Counted from the stretch's first letter, positions 53,087-62,331 are shown. The stretch: 64,000 bases of DNA from Chryseobacterium sp. c4a (GCF_009900745.1 NZ_WXVU01000017.1:1-64000), one strand, 5' to 3'. Notes: generated by a model not told the origin, from the letters alone. Numbers and translations are program-made.

Positions 53087-54355
53087 TTATACTTTAACAC
53101 TTACCTGCATCACCTGAAGTTCAAATTCCTTTGAAGCGACGAGTAAGTGGTCGAAAATATCAGCTTGAATCTGTTCAAAGTGTTCCCATTTGGAATCATT
53201 GGCGAAACAATAGATCTCAAGTGGCAGCCCTTGCGGGGTAATTTCCAGCTGACGAACCATTCTTGTTGCATTTTTCTCCACATCAGGATCATTTTCTATA
53301 TATTTCTGTGCATAATACCTGAAAACTCCGATATTGGTTAACTGTCTTCCGTTAATGGTTTTATCATTATTGCTCAGACTTTCTTTTTCACTTCTGATTT
53401 CTACTCTTTTCTGTTCCAGATAGTCTGCAATGAGATTAATTTCTTTTAAACGTTCAATATCCTCATCGGTAAGAAACTTAAAGGAATTGATATTAAAATA
53501 AATAGATTTCTTAATTCTTCTGTTATTGGATTCCGACATCACCTGCATATTTTTAATCTCCGTAGTCAGGAAATCATAGGTAGGAATGGTAGAAATCGTT
53601 TTATCAAAATTGGTGATTTTTGTAGTAAGAAGACTTATCTCCGTAATATTTCCTTCAATACTATATTTGGGAATGCTGATCCAGTCTCCTACTTTTAAAT
53701 TCTTGGAAGTAGCCACATGAATTCCGGTAACAAATCCCAGAATAGTATCTCTGAAAACAAGTACCAAAACTGCCGTTATTGCTCCTAGACTTCCTACAAT
53801 TGTAGTTCCTTTAATTCCGAAAACTACACAAAGGCCAACCACAGAAAACACAAAGATTCCAAGAATTTTTACGGTCTCAGAGATTGCATTAAGGGCCATA
53901 ATCTTATAAAAATCCTGTTTAATGGAGAAATAATTTCTGAACGCCGTTAATGATCTGTACAGCATTCCTGCTAAAATCATTACTAATCCCAAATTCACAC
54001 ATCGTATAATGAAAATGGTGGTCTTAGGTAATGCTCCTTCAGGAAAAATAGACCCTTGAATTCCACCAACGACAGTAAGTGCTGCAAAATGAGCGACCGA
54101 ATTGGTAATTTTGGATTGATAAATAGATTTAAGGATCGGAAATTTTTCTTCGTTATGGAATGAACGAAAAATAGCATTGATAACAAATTTAAAAACAAAG
54201 TCTACAATTAAGAATACAGCACAAAGTATGGCCAGCTTTACAATAATATGAATAATCCAATCCAGCCCGGAGGGAGTAATCTGGGAGATATAAATGTATA
54301 ACTGTTCGCTTATTTCCTGCAAATAGTTCTTGGTTTCCTGTAGGTCATCTTTCAT
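53087..54355 (-). CDS. MscS-family mechanosensitive channel
   Basis: A 422-residue protein with about five membrane segments, the last being the pore-lining helix (VGSLGAITAVLVLVFRDTILGFVTGI, about 190–215), followed by the MscS beta domain (LKVGDWISIPKYSIEGNITEISLLTTKI) and a C-terminal vestibule region. The long N-terminus before the pore resembles YbdG/YnaI-type channels rather than the short MscS. It should open under membrane tension to release solutes in osmotic downshock. Confidence 0.9.
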   Translation of the reverse strand: MKDDLQETKNYLQEISEQLYIYISQITPSGLDWIIHIIVKLAILCAVFLIVDFVFKFVINAIFRSFHNEEKFPILKSIYQSKITNSVAHFAALTVVGGIQGSIFPEGALPKTTIFIIRCVNLGLVMILAGMLYRSLTAFRNYFSIKQDFYKIMALNAISETVKILGIFVFSVVGLCVVFGIKGTTIVGSLGAITAVLVLVFRDTILGFVTGIHVATSKNLKVGDWISIPKYSIEGNITEISLLTTKITNFDKTISTIPTYDFLTTEIKNMQVMSESNNRRIKKSIYFNINSFKFLTDEDIERLKEINLIADYLEQKRVEIRSEKESLSNNDKTINGRQLTNIGVFRYYAQKYIENDPDVEKNATRMVRQLEITPQGLPLEIYCFANDSKWEHFEQIQADIFDHLLVASKEFELQVMQVSVKV

Positions 54356-54531
54356 TACAGCAAATTTATAAAATTAAGGATGATGATGTTAGTATTCGTA
54401 ATCAATTTTCATCCCAAATTTAAAAACTCCTTATAAATTTCTTTTTTATTTGTTGGGAAATACTGTATTTTCATAATCAGGCATATTTATTGAATCACTG
54501 AGGTTTCATATCTTCGTTTATATTTTAAAGA

Positions 54532-55023
54532 ATGGATACAACTGTTATTAATATTCTCTGTCTTATTTTATTGTTTGTGGGAATACTGGGCACATTCCTT
54601 CCTGTTTTACCAGGACTTTTGCTAAGTATCTGCGGATTGCTGATCTATAAGTTCGGGACAGATGCTGATCTTCCCATGATCTATATCTGGGCTTTTGGAA
54701 TTCTTACAGCAGCCTCTGTTGTTTTAAGTTATGTAATTCCTGCAAGAACTAATAGAAAATATGGCGGAACACGCTGGGGAAGTATCGGGTCGGTGATAGG
54801 AACTATTGTAGGTATATTTATTCCCATTCCATTAGGTTTTCTGATCGGAATGTTTGCCGGAGTATTTATCGGCGAACTTCTTCATGATAGTAAAGATATG
54901 AATAAAGCGTTGCAGTCTACTAAAGGAGCTTTCATTGGTTTTATTTACGGAACGGGATTTAGTTTCGTCGTAGGTGTGGCAATGTTTTTGGTAGTACTTC
55001 TTAATATGTTTGATATTATTTAA
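54532..55023 (+). CDS. DUF456 membrane protein
   Basis: A 163-residue protein with four membrane segments. FVGILGTFLPVLPGLLLSICGLLIYKF near the start and the Gly-rich GSIGSVIGTIVGIFIPIPLGFLIGMFAGVFIGEL centre are the DUF456 signature, with a GAFIGFIYGT ending. The function of the family is unknown. It lies 20 nt before a lipoprotein gene on the same strand, likely one operon. Confidence 0.87.
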   Translation: MDTTVINILCLILLFVGILGTFLPVLPGLLLSICGLLIYKFGTDADLPMIYIWAFGILTAASVVLSYVIPARTNRKYGGTRWGSIGSVIGTIVGIFIPIPLGFLIGMFAGVFIGELLHDSKDMNKALQSTKGAFIGFIYGTGFSFVVGVAMFLVVLLNMFDII

Positions 55024-55042
55024 CCCTAAAAACAGAAAAACT

Positions 55043-55543
55043 ATGTTCCATAAAGCCGTTATATTCAGTTTGGGAATTTTTGCATTAACGGGATGCGATG
55101 CCCAAAAGAAAGCCAAAACAGATTCAAAAACACCTCCAATGACAACCAGTACGACCTCAAATAATCAAAAAAATGGTATCATCTATTTGAGTGAAGGAGA
55201 AAATAAATTTCTGAAAGAATATCAGATGAATATTACCTTCAAAGGAATTTCTGAAGACAGCCGCTGCCCTGAAGGGGTGAACTGTATCTGGGCTGGAGTT
55301 GCTCTTGCTCAGGTTGAAGTAATGGGAACTTCTACCCGACCGGTACTTTTAAATCTGGCCAGTATGGATTTTGCTAACCGTAATTATCACCAATCGACTG
55401 ATTTCAATGGATATACCATCACATTACAAGAGGTAACCCCCTATCCTAAAGCAGAAGGTGGAACTACAGCATTAAACGGAAATTATAAAATAGGAATCAG
55501 TATTAAAAAGGCCGGAGCTCCATCCAATACTACCACGAAATAG
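55043..55543 (+). CDS. Lipoprotein with small beta domain
   Basis: A 166-residue lipoprotein (LGIFALTGC, then DAQKKAKT). After a Thr/Ser-rich spacer (residues 25–45) a compact domain has FKGISEDSRCPEGVNCIWAGVALAQVEV, a pattern with paired cysteines recurring in flavobacterial lipoproteins of unknown role, and a YTITLQEVTPYP strand. The start at 55043 gives the signal peptide; the frame extends further upstream into the DUF456 gene without need. Its 3' end overlaps the convergent ung gene by 14 nt. Confidence 0.75.
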   Translation: MFHKAVIFSLGIFALTGCDAQKKAKTDSKTPPMTTSTTSNNQKNGIIYLSEGENKFLKEYQMNITFKGISEDSRCPEGVNCIWAGVALAQVEVMGTSTRPVLLNLASMDFANRNYHQSTDFNGYTITLQEVTPYPKAEGGTTALNGNYKIGISIKKAGAPSNTTTK

Positions 55544-56171
55544 GTTTCTTTCCTTTGGAAATAAGATATTCATTAATTTTTGAGAAAGGCTTGCTTCCGA
55601 AGAATCCTCTATACACCGAAAACGGTGACGGGTGCGCCGATTTCAAGATAAAATGTTTAGCCGGATCAATGAGTTCGGCTTTTTTCTGTGCAAAAGCGCC
55701 CCACAATACGAAAACTACGTTTTCTTTTTTATCAGAAATTTCTTTGATGATATAATTGGTAAAGGTCTCCCAGCCAAGATCTTTATGAGAATTAGGTGAG
55801 TGAGCACGAACCGTTAACGTTGCATTCAATAAAAGAACACCTTGTTTTCCCCAGTCATCAAGCTCTTTGGTAGTTCTTTCTACTCCAAGATCATCTTTTA
55901 GTTCGATAAAAATATTTTTAAGGGATGGTGGAGCTTTTACCTGCTCAGAAACAGAGAAACACAAACCATTGGCCTGATAGTCATTATGGTAAGGATCCTG
56001 TCCAATAATTACGACCTCAACATCATCAAAAGGAGTTAATTCCAATGCTCTGAAAATTTGATTTTTCGGTGGAAAAACCTTTGTTGTTGCATATTCATTT
56101 TTTACTTTTTCCCAAAGGGTTGTAAAATATTCTGTACTTTTTATCGGGGCTAAAATTTCTGTCCAGGTCAT
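55530..56171 (-). CDS. ung: Uracil-DNA glycosylase
   Basis: Ung removes uracil from DNA to begin base-excision repair. The 213-residue family-1 protein has the water-activating GQDPYHNDYQANGLCFSV motif near 60–77, LLLNATLTVRAHSPNSHKDLGW near 112 and the DNA-binding HPSPFSVYRGFFG loop near 180. The start at MTWTEILAPI was chosen; a longer frame adds 12 residues without family match. It ends inside the opposing lipoprotein gene. Confidence 0.95.
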   Translation of the reverse strand: MTWTEILAPIKSTEYFTTLWEKVKNEYATTKVFPPKNQIFRALELTPFDDVEVVIIGQDPYHNDYQANGLCFSVSEQVKAPPSLKNIFIELKDDLGVERTTKELDDWGKQGVLLLNATLTVRAHSPNSHKDLGWETFTNYIIKEISDKKENVVFVLWGAFAQKKAELIDPAKHFILKSAHPSPFSVYRGFFGSKPFSKINEYLISKGKKPISW

Positions 56172-56345
56172 ATTGCAAAAGTAATTAATATTGAAATAAG
56201 ACTGCAAATTATACTTTAAATATCTTTATTTTTCTTTCCATTAAAATATAGGAAAAATAGGATAATACAATAGATAAAGCTATTCAGAAGCACGAAAGAC
56301 ACAAACACATAATATATAACGAATAGGAAACGAATGAGCTCAGGA

Positions 56346-56852
56346 TCACTTTCTTTTTAAGCTAAAAATAATATTATCCGAATTCCCTTCATCTTTTTGA
56401 TCTTCTTGCAATATGAAATTATATTTTAAAAGAAGTCCTTTAGAGCTTTCATTGAATTGGCTTGTGATCGCTATAATCTCCTCCAATTGCAAATCATGAA
56501 ATCCATAGTCCAGAACAGCATTCAGAGCTTCAGACATGATTCCTTTTCTGTGATAGTCCGGTAATAATTCATACCCTACCTCGGCTGTTTTCTTGTCTGG
56601 CGAAAAATTCCAGAGGCATATTGTTCCGATAAGATTCCAGGAGTTTTTATATGAGATTCCCCAAAAAGCAACTTCTTTATTTTGAGTTTCTTTTTTGATG
56701 TGTAAGATAAACTCCAGTGCATCATAATTGGTTTTAGGAGACTTTCTTTTCACATATTGATTTGTCACTTCATTACTTCTGATGAGTAAAATATCTTCAG
56801 TATGAGCTTCATTAATCTCTTTTAAAATCAGACGTTCTGTTTCCAGTTTCAT
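56346..56852 (-). CDS. GNAT acetyltransferase (RimJ/RimL type)
   Basis: A 168-residue GNAT protein beginning LETERLILKEINEAH, typical of the RimJ/RimL group. The acetyl-CoA loop region is YELLPDYHRKGIMSEALNAVLDYGF near 98–122. Substrate unknown: ribosomal-protein N-terminus or a small molecule. Some microviridin clusters include a GNAT, but this one lies over 5 kb from the precursor and on its own, so no link is claimed. Confidence 0.87.
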   Translation of the reverse strand: MKLETERLILKEINEAHTEDILLIRSNEVTNQYVKRKSPKTNYDALEFILHIKKETQNKEVAFWGISYKNSWNLIGTICLWNFSPDKKTAEVGYELLPDYHRKGIMSEALNAVLDYGFHDLQLEEIIAITSQFNESSKGLLLKYNFILQEDQKDEGNSDNIIFSLKRK

Positions 56853-56926
56853 TTATTTTGCATTAAAGTTTCACCGTCCGCCGGCAGCGGATTTTCGATC
56901 TTATTTATTACTTACCTGTTTTATCT

Positions 56927-57111
56927 CTAACAAAAAATTAGTTTTCCCGGTCTGTGATAAAAATCTCCCCTTTTATATTTTTTAGCATCTTTAGAAAATG
57001 CTTCAGAATCAAATTTCTCGGATCGAATATCAATTTCTGAGATGATTTCTTTTTTTTGCGCAGAACAATCCCCTCTATCCCAAGCAATAAGAAAAAAATT
57101 ATCTTTTTCAT
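56927..57111 (-). pseudogene. Possible frameshifted small lipoprotein gene
   Basis: A start MKKIIFFLLLGIEG reads as a signal peptide but then continues into a basic, non-protein-like frame. Another frame of the same stretch reads CSAQKKEIISEIDIRSEKF and then FSKDAKKYKRGDFYHRPGK before a stop at 56927, which looks like the mature part of a small lipoprotein. One frameshift near 57060 would join them. This may be a decayed gene or a sequencing error. It lies 5 nt from the next gene downstream of its start side. Confidence 0.35.
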
Positions 57112-57115
57112 TTTA

Positions 57116-57478
57116 TTAAATATCTCTTAGCACAAGTCTATTATCTCTTGAAGAAACATTCTTATTACTGTCTAATCCAATAAAATGATACCTCCTATAA
57201 CTTAAATAAGAGGTTTCCTCATACATAATTGCCCCTTTATCATGATCTGTATTTTTCTTTACCACTTCTTTTCTAGAGCTGTCATTTTGCTGACTGAGAT
57301 TGATAATTCTCTTCATCTGCTCATCTTTAAGGCTTTTATTAGCTCCGTATTGAGCTTTCTTAGCACTTTTAAAGTACAGTTTCTTTCCCACCTGGCTCAT
57401 TTTTTCAAACTTCTGTTTTTTAGTTTGAGCCTGAATTCCTACTGAAAAGAAAAGCAGAATAAAGAATAATTGTTTCAT
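57116..57478 (-). CDS. Small secreted protein, unknown function
   Basis: A 120-residue protein with a signal peptide (MKQLFFILLFFSVGIQAQ). The mature part is Lys-rich (TKKQKFEKMSQVGKKLYFKSAKKAQ) and ends in a Tyr/Arg stretch (YEETSYLSYRRYHFIGLDS). No family was recognised. The start at 57478 was chosen for the signal peptide; the longer frame runs through the divergent mutS2 start region. Confidence 0.6.
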   Translation of the reverse strand: MKQLFFILLFFSVGIQAQTKKQKFEKMSQVGKKLYFKSAKKAQYGANKSLKDEQMKRIINLSQQNDSSRKEVVKKNTDHDKGAIMYEETSYLSYRRYHFIGLDSNKNVSSRDNRLVLRDI

Positions 57479-57528
57479 GGATATATTTTGTAAATCATTC
57501 AAATATACGTAATAATCAAAATTCTCAC

Positions 57529-57536
57529 TAAATTTG
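57529..57536 (+). promoter_or_regulatory. Bacteroidota -7 promoter element for mutS2
   Basis: taaatttg fits TAnnTTTG and ends four bases before the GTG start, so the mRNA would be leaderless or nearly so. Confidence 0.5.
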
Positions 57537-57540
57537 CACT

Positions 57541-59688
57541 GTGTATATAGATAAAGAAGATTTAGACGAATTAGAGTTTCCGCAATTGCTCGCGGAAATC
57601 TCCCCATTTGCGTATTCTCCGAAAACAAGAGAAAAAATTCTTCAACTTCGTCCGATGGAAATTGACGAGGCGGAACTTTCATTGAAAAAAACGTCAGAAT
57701 ATCTGTCGAGTTTTGAAAGTTCAAATGCGATTCCGTTTGATGAATATGAAGATATTGAAGGTGAGCTGAAATTGATGCTGATTGAGAATTACCGTCTGGA
57801 AAACAGTGCTTTCATCAAAATAAAAACCATCACGGAGCAGATCGGAAGATTACAAAAGTTCTTCCCTACCATGCCGGAAACATTCCCTACATTATTGGAA
57901 GAAGTTTCTGTATTGGAATTCAAAAAGGAGATCATCGATAAGGTGGATAAGGTATTCAACCGTTTTGGTGAGGTAAAAAACGAGGCTTCTCCTGCTTTAA
58001 AAGGGATAAGAACTGAGATCCAGCATGCTAAAAAAGCGATTCAGGAAAACTTCAACCGAGCTTTGACTACGTATGGACAGAGTGACTTTTTGGATGATAT
58101 ACGAGAAACAATTATTGATGACCAAAGGGTTTTAGCTGTAAAATCTGGTTTTAAGAAAAGAGTTCCGGGAAGAACCCTGGGAATTTCAAAAACCGGTTCT
58201 ATCACCTATATCCAACCAGACAGTGTAGTAAAACATTACTTTAAGCTTCGTGAAAACGAGGAGGAAGAGAAAAAAGAGATTGATAAAGTCCTTAGAAAAC
58301 TTACTGCAGAATTGGCAGAATTTCAACCTCAGCTTTGGAGGTATCAGATCTATATTTTTGATCTTGATCTGGTAAGAGCTAAAGCTAAATTTGCAGAACT
58401 CATCAATGGAGTACTTCCTAAGATCAACCATCATAAAACATTAAGGCTAAAAGATGCTTTTCATCCTTTGCTATGGTTGAGAAATAAGGTTGAGAACAAA
58501 ATCATTCACCCACAGACCCTGACTTTAACGGATCATAACAGAATCATCTGTATTTCCGGGCCTAATGCTGGTGGTAAATCGATTACCTTAAAAACAGTTG
58601 GATTGCTGCAACTCATGATCCAGAGTGGTATTCTTGTACCTGTGCATCCGAAATCTGAGATGTTTTTCTTTGAAAAGATCATGACTGATATTGGTGACAA
58701 TCAATCCATTGAAAATCATCTATCCACTTATTCTTCGAGATTAAAGAAAATGTCAGGAATCATCCGCGAGGCTGATGCCAATACGCTTTTACTGATTGAT
58801 GAGTTTGGAACAGGTTCTGATCCTGAACTGGGAGGTGCTTTGGCTGAAAGTTTTATGGAGTTTTTCTATGATAAAAAGAGTTTTGCGATTATTACGACGC
58901 ATTACACCAATATTAAATTGGTTATAGAACAGCTTCCGAATGCTCAGAATGCAGCAATGCTTTTCAATGAAGAAACTCTGGAGCCAATGTATAAACTGGA
59001 AGTAGGACAGGCAGGAAGTTCATTTACTTTTGAAGTGGCTGAAAAGAATAAAATTCCAAGATTTATCATTCATTCCGCTAAGAAAAAAGTGGAACATGAT
59101 ATTGTGAATCTGGACAAAACGATTGTAAAACTGCAGCAGGAGAAATATGAGGTTGAAAAACTAAAAACTGATCTGGCCGAAAGAAAAGAATCTGTAGAAG
59201 ACAAACGTGATAATCTTCAGAAACTGAATGATCAGCTTCAACAGAAGTTATTCAATTTTCAGAAGTTATATGAAGAGGAACACCGTAAACTTCAGTTCGG
59301 AAACAAGATTGAAGCTTTCATAGACAGCTATACGAAAGGAAAATCCAGAAAAGATGTGGTAAAAGATTTTGTGAAGCTTCTTGAACAGGAAAAATTCAGA
59401 AAACTTGGTGCCGATAAGGATGAGTCTAAGCGTCTTCAGGTTGTTAAAAGAAAAATCACACAACAGCTTAAAAAAGAGGATGTGATTGAGAAGATCGCGG
59501 AAACCAACGAAAAACTGGAAGAAAAACGCAAGAGTGACCGTGCAATCTGGATGAAGATTGGCCAACGTGTTCGTATTACAGGAAGTACCAGTGTAGGTAC
59601 CATTGAAAAAATCTCCAGAAATAAGGTGATTGTGAACTACGGGACTTTCAAAACGACGATTGATGCGGATGAATTAGAGAGAATCTAA
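57541..59688 (+). CDS. mutS2: MutS2-type ATPase without Smr domain
   Basis: A 715-residue MutS2 family protein starting with GTG (YIDKEDLDELEFPQLLAEI is the normal family start). The core and clamp regions span 1–300. The ATPase has Walker A GPNAGGKSITLKT near 341 and Walker B TLLLIDEFGTGSDPELGG near 417. A long coiled coil follows (about 520–640) and the end is a KOW-like barrel (IGQRVRITGSTSVGTIEKI). The C-terminal Smr nuclease domain of Bacillus-type MutS2 is absent, so a ribosome-rescue or recombination role without nuclease is likely. Confidence 0.9.
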   Translation: MYIDKEDLDELEFPQLLAEISPFAYSPKTREKILQLRPMEIDEAELSLKKTSEYLSSFESSNAIPFDEYEDIEGELKLMLIENYRLENSAFIKIKTITEQIGRLQKFFPTMPETFPTLLEEVSVLEFKKEIIDKVDKVFNRFGEVKNEASPALKGIRTEIQHAKKAIQENFNRALTTYGQSDFLDDIRETIIDDQRVLAVKSGFKKRVPGRTLGISKTGSITYIQPDSVVKHYFKLRENEEEEKKEIDKVLRKLTAELAEFQPQLWRYQIYIFDLDLVRAKAKFAELINGVLPKINHHKTLRLKDAFHPLLWLRNKVENKIIHPQTLTLTDHNRIICISGPNAGGKSITLKTVGLLQLMIQSGILVPVHPKSEMFFFEKIMTDIGDNQSIENHLSTYSSRLKKMSGIIREADANTLLLIDEFGTGSDPELGGALAESFMEFFYDKKSFAIITTHYTNIKLVIEQLPNAQNAAMLFNEETLEPMYKLEVGQAGSSFTFEVAEKNKIPRFIIHSAKKKVEHDIVNLDKTIVKLQQEKYEVEKLKTDLAERKESVEDKRDNLQKLNDQLQQKLFNFQKLYEEEHRKLQFGNKIEAFIDSYTKGKSRKDVVKDFVKLLEQEKFRKLGADKDESKRLQVVKRKITQQLKKEDVIEKIAETNEKLEEKRKSDRAIWMKIGQRVRITGSTSVGTIEKISRNKVIVNYGTFKTTIDADELERI

Positions 59689-59746
59689 TCAATTTGAAAA
59701 TGTATTAATTTGAGAATTTGAAAACAAATTGTGAATACAATAAGGG

Positions 59747-59780
59747 AAGAGAGTGTCTGCGGATACTCTCTTTTCTTTTG
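59747..59780 (+). terminator. Intrinsic terminator after mutS2
   Basis: aagagagt and actctctt pair around a 10-base loop, followed by T residues. Confidence 0.7.
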
Positions 59781-59827
59781 TGCATTATCAATATAATTTT
59801 TCTTACTTTTAACCAAAACAATAATTT

Positions 59828-60490
59828 ATGAAACCATTAAAAGTATTATCTGATCTTATTCCGATACCAAGTTATACCGTTATTATACTATGTTTTTTCT
59901 TTCCTTTTTTCCTGATAAAATGTGGTGATACCACTTTGATGTCTATTAAAGGAACAGATCTCGTAACCGGTGTTTCCAAACAAACGATGAATGACCGCAT
60001 GAAGGAAAGTTTGAAAAAAAGTTCTCCTTTTGGTTCGGCTTTCGGAAATGATTCCAATGATCAATCCGCCAATTCTGACAGTGAGTACTCGCCACTGAAT
60101 GACTCCAATAATAAAAATGACAAAGAGAATATTCCTCCAAGTCCGTTTATTATCATTGCTTTTCTTGCAGCTATTGCAGGAATTATTATTCATGTGATAA
60201 AAAGTATTAAGAAAAAATATATCTGGCATATTACTATTTCCCTGATAGGCGTTATTTCTTTGTTAACTTTTTATCTTACTTTTCAATCCAAGATGGAAGG
60301 CCTTGGAAATAATAAAGTTGGAATGGGATTAGGAGGCGGAGTGACCATCAGCTATGGTTTTGGAACGGCTTTTTATATATGTGGAGCATTATTTCTGCTT
60401 GTACTATTATTTTTCGGAGTATTTTCTTATTACCTTAAAAATGATCCAAAAGCTATTTATGACTCGTCTAATCAGAGATCAGAATCTTAG
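59828..60490 (+). CDS. Membrane protein, unknown function
   Basis: A 220-residue protein with four likely membrane segments: one near the start (YTVIILCFFFPFFLIKC), two in the middle (FIIIAFLAAIAGIIIHVI; ITISLIGVISLLTFYLTF) and one near the end (FYICGALFLLVLLFFGVFSYYL). A soluble loop between the first two is rich in Ser, Asn and Asp (residues about 40–100). No family was recognised. It is 32 nt upstream of the next gene and may form an operon with it. Confidence 0.65.
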   Translation: MKPLKVLSDLIPIPSYTVIILCFFFPFFLIKCGDTTLMSIKGTDLVTGVSKQTMNDRMKESLKKSSPFGSAFGNDSNDQSANSDSEYSPLNDSNNKNDKENIPPSPFIIIAFLAAIAGIIIHVIKSIKKKYIWHITISLIGVISLLTFYLTFQSKMEGLGNNKVGMGLGGGVTISYGFGTAFYICGALFLLVLLFFGVFSYYLKNDPKAIYDSSNQRSES

Positions 60491-60522
60491 TACAAGATTT
60501 GTAGATAAATAACTATTCTGAT

Positions 60523-61407
60523 ATGTACAAAATATATCGGTCAGTATTTTTAATTGGAATTTCCAGTATTTCGCTTTTTGTAAATGCACAGCATAAAACA
60601 CCAAATCCGGAACACAAATTCAATACGATAAAAATCGATGATATTTCAAAGGAAAACCTAATTATACCTACTTATGAGACCCTGGTTTCCTATGCCAAAC
60701 AAAAGCAGCCAGTCAATGGAATATTTTACAACGTAGTATATAGTCCTTACACCAATAAACATATTGCTGAGTTGAAAGACAAAGCTGACAGCATTATTCC
60801 GCTAACTACTTATGAGTTCAAGGACGGAATAATCAGCTTTATTATGACTGGTAAAAGAGATACACAAAAGTACACAAGAACAACTGAAAATACAGGATAT
60901 ACCCAACAGTTTTCTAACTCATTTCAGACCCAAATTGACTTTTACAAAAATGGTTCAATTCATACTATAAGACATTTTGGATATGGAGTAAAAGCTGCCG
61001 GTTATCCTGTAGGAATATGGTATGCTTATTCTGAAGACGGAACATTGCTACAGAAAATAGATCATGACTCTCATTTCAGAATGAATTTTTATGAGGTTCT
61101 GGCTATAGCGGATTCATATGGATCTCCCTTTATAGGTATTGACAGATCTTTTAATGATATTCATTCCTATTGGTATATTTTACTTTCTCCGCATCCGGAA
61201 GACAGAACAACAAAAGTGATAAGGAAATTGGTAGATGATAAAACAGGGCAAATAATATACAGTATCGTCGATGAACAACAAAAATATTTAAAAACCAAGG
61301 CCTATGACAGTCTAAATCTTAGCAAAGAATCCCTGGAATGGTTACAGGAGAATGACAAGCATCAGGTTCCCGATGAAGAACTTTATAAGTTATTCAGGGG
61401 ATATTGA
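60523..61407 (+). CDS. Secreted protein with MORN/YwqK-like segment
   Basis: A 294-residue protein with a signal peptide (SVFLIGISSISLFVNAQ). Residues about 140–185 (FYKNGSIHTIRHFGYGVKAAGYPVGIWYAYSEDGTLLQKI) resemble MORN/YwqK-type repeats of paired Gly and aromatic residues. The rest is unassigned. Stop codon overlaps the upstream end of the next open frame, but that gene likely starts 80 nt later. Function unknown. Confidence 0.65.
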   Translation: MYKIYRSVFLIGISSISLFVNAQHKTPNPEHKFNTIKIDDISKENLIIPTYETLVSYAKQKQPVNGIFYNVVYSPYTNKHIAELKDKADSIIPLTTYEFKDGIISFIMTGKRDTQKYTRTTENTGYTQQFSNSFQTQIDFYKNGSIHTIRHFGYGVKAAGYPVGIWYAYSEDGTLLQKIDHDSHFRMNFYEVLAIADSYGSPFIGIDRSFNDIHSYWYILLSPHPEDRTTKVIRKLVDDKTGQIIYSIVDEQQKYLKTKAYDSLNLSKESLEWLQENDKHQVPDEELYKLFRGY

Positions 61408-61459
61408 TAATTTCAATAAATACATTTTTATTTTCCTCATCCAAAAAGCATTTAATTTA

Positions 61460-61467
61460 TATATTTG
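61460..61467 (+). promoter_or_regulatory. Bacteroidota -7 promoter element
   Basis: tatatttg fits TAnnTTTG, 20 nt before the ATG at 61488; it supports that start over an upstream in-frame ATG. Confidence 0.5.
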
Positions 61468-61487
61468 GGAATCTAAAATTTGTTAAG

Positions 61488-62285
61488 ATGATTTCAGTAA
61501 ACAAAGCATTGTACCTATCTGCTTTCAGTATTTTTTCTTTAGCCTTCGTTAAGGGTCAAAATAAAGTTCCTTTTGGTGTTGTAAAAGCTGAAGAGGGATA
61601 TGCCAATGTGCGTGTTCATAAAGACAACTACAGAAAAATTGTAGATAAGATCAGAATGCGTAAAGGTGATGTATTTGTTTTTGTAAAGCCTGCTCCGGGA
61701 GAAACGGAGTGGATCTGGATCAAATATCCTGAAAAGCAGGATGAAGACAAACCATTTGTACGATATGAAACTCTTGACAAAGAAGGAATGGTTAACAAAG
61801 AACGTATTGCCTTTGTGGATCAACTTCCCGCTTATACTCCTTCTAAATCTAAAAACGGAAGATCATTGATCTTCACTGATAATTCTGATCCCAAAATTCC
61901 TACTGCACAAAGGAGCAAAGTTGTCATTGATGTATATCCTTCTAATGCCGGTTACCGTAAAAAAGAAAAGGATGCGGAAGGAAAGCTTCTTACCATTGAT
62001 AAAGTTAAACCTTGGGGAATTGGCAACGAACTTCCTGAAGGGATGACTGAGATCAAATCTATCAGACTTCAGCAACCCGGAAGAGGTTCTGTTTTTGTAA
62101 GAGAAGCCATCAAAAATATGTTCCAGCCTACCATGGATTTCAATAATGTAGGAGTAACTGCATTGGACAATGACAACATTTTCCTTTATATGATCAATGG
62201 TTCGGGAGAATATAGATATACCACTTTATGGACGATCAAAAAGGGAAGAGTAATCAGTCAGATTATTTATCATAATCCGGAATAA
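61488..62285 (+). CDS. Secreted SH3-like protein
   Basis: A 265-residue protein with a signal peptide (ALYLSAFSIFSLAFVKGQ). Residues about 25–75 (VVKAEEGYANVRVHKDNYRKIVDKIRMRKGDVFVF) are SH3-like and resemble the two paralogues at 39010–40462; the ending (NVGVTALDNDNIFLYMINGSGEYRYTTLWTIKKG) also matches theirs in layout. It is therefore a more distant third member. The start at 61488 was set by the signal peptide and the promoter element. Function unknown. Confidence 0.72.
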   Translation: MISVNKALYLSAFSIFSLAFVKGQNKVPFGVVKAEEGYANVRVHKDNYRKIVDKIRMRKGDVFVFVKPAPGETEWIWIKYPEKQDEDKPFVRYETLDKEGMVNKERIAFVDQLPAYTPSKSKNGRSLIFTDNSDPKIPTAQRSKVVIDVYPSNAGYRKKEKDAEGKLLTIDKVKPWGIGNELPEGMTEIKSIRLQQPGRGSVFVREAIKNMFQPTMDFNNVGVTALDNDNIFLYMINGSGEYRYTTLWTIKKGRVISQIIYHNPE

Positions 62286-62291
62286 ATTCAT

Positions 62292-62299
62292 TAATTTTG
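62292..62299 (+). promoter_or_regulatory. Bacteroidota -7 promoter element
   Basis: taattttg fits TAnnTTTG, just upstream of the cobalamin riboswitch, and would place transcription start about 30 nt before it. Confidence 0.45.
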
Positions 62300-62331
62300 C
62301 AGCCGAAAAAGTTTTAACGCTTATTCATCAT

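Noticed and set aside
56346..56852. GNAT gene as the acetyltransferase of the graspetide cluster
   Set aside because: It is over 5 kb from the precursor with unrelated genes between, and belongs to a very common family.
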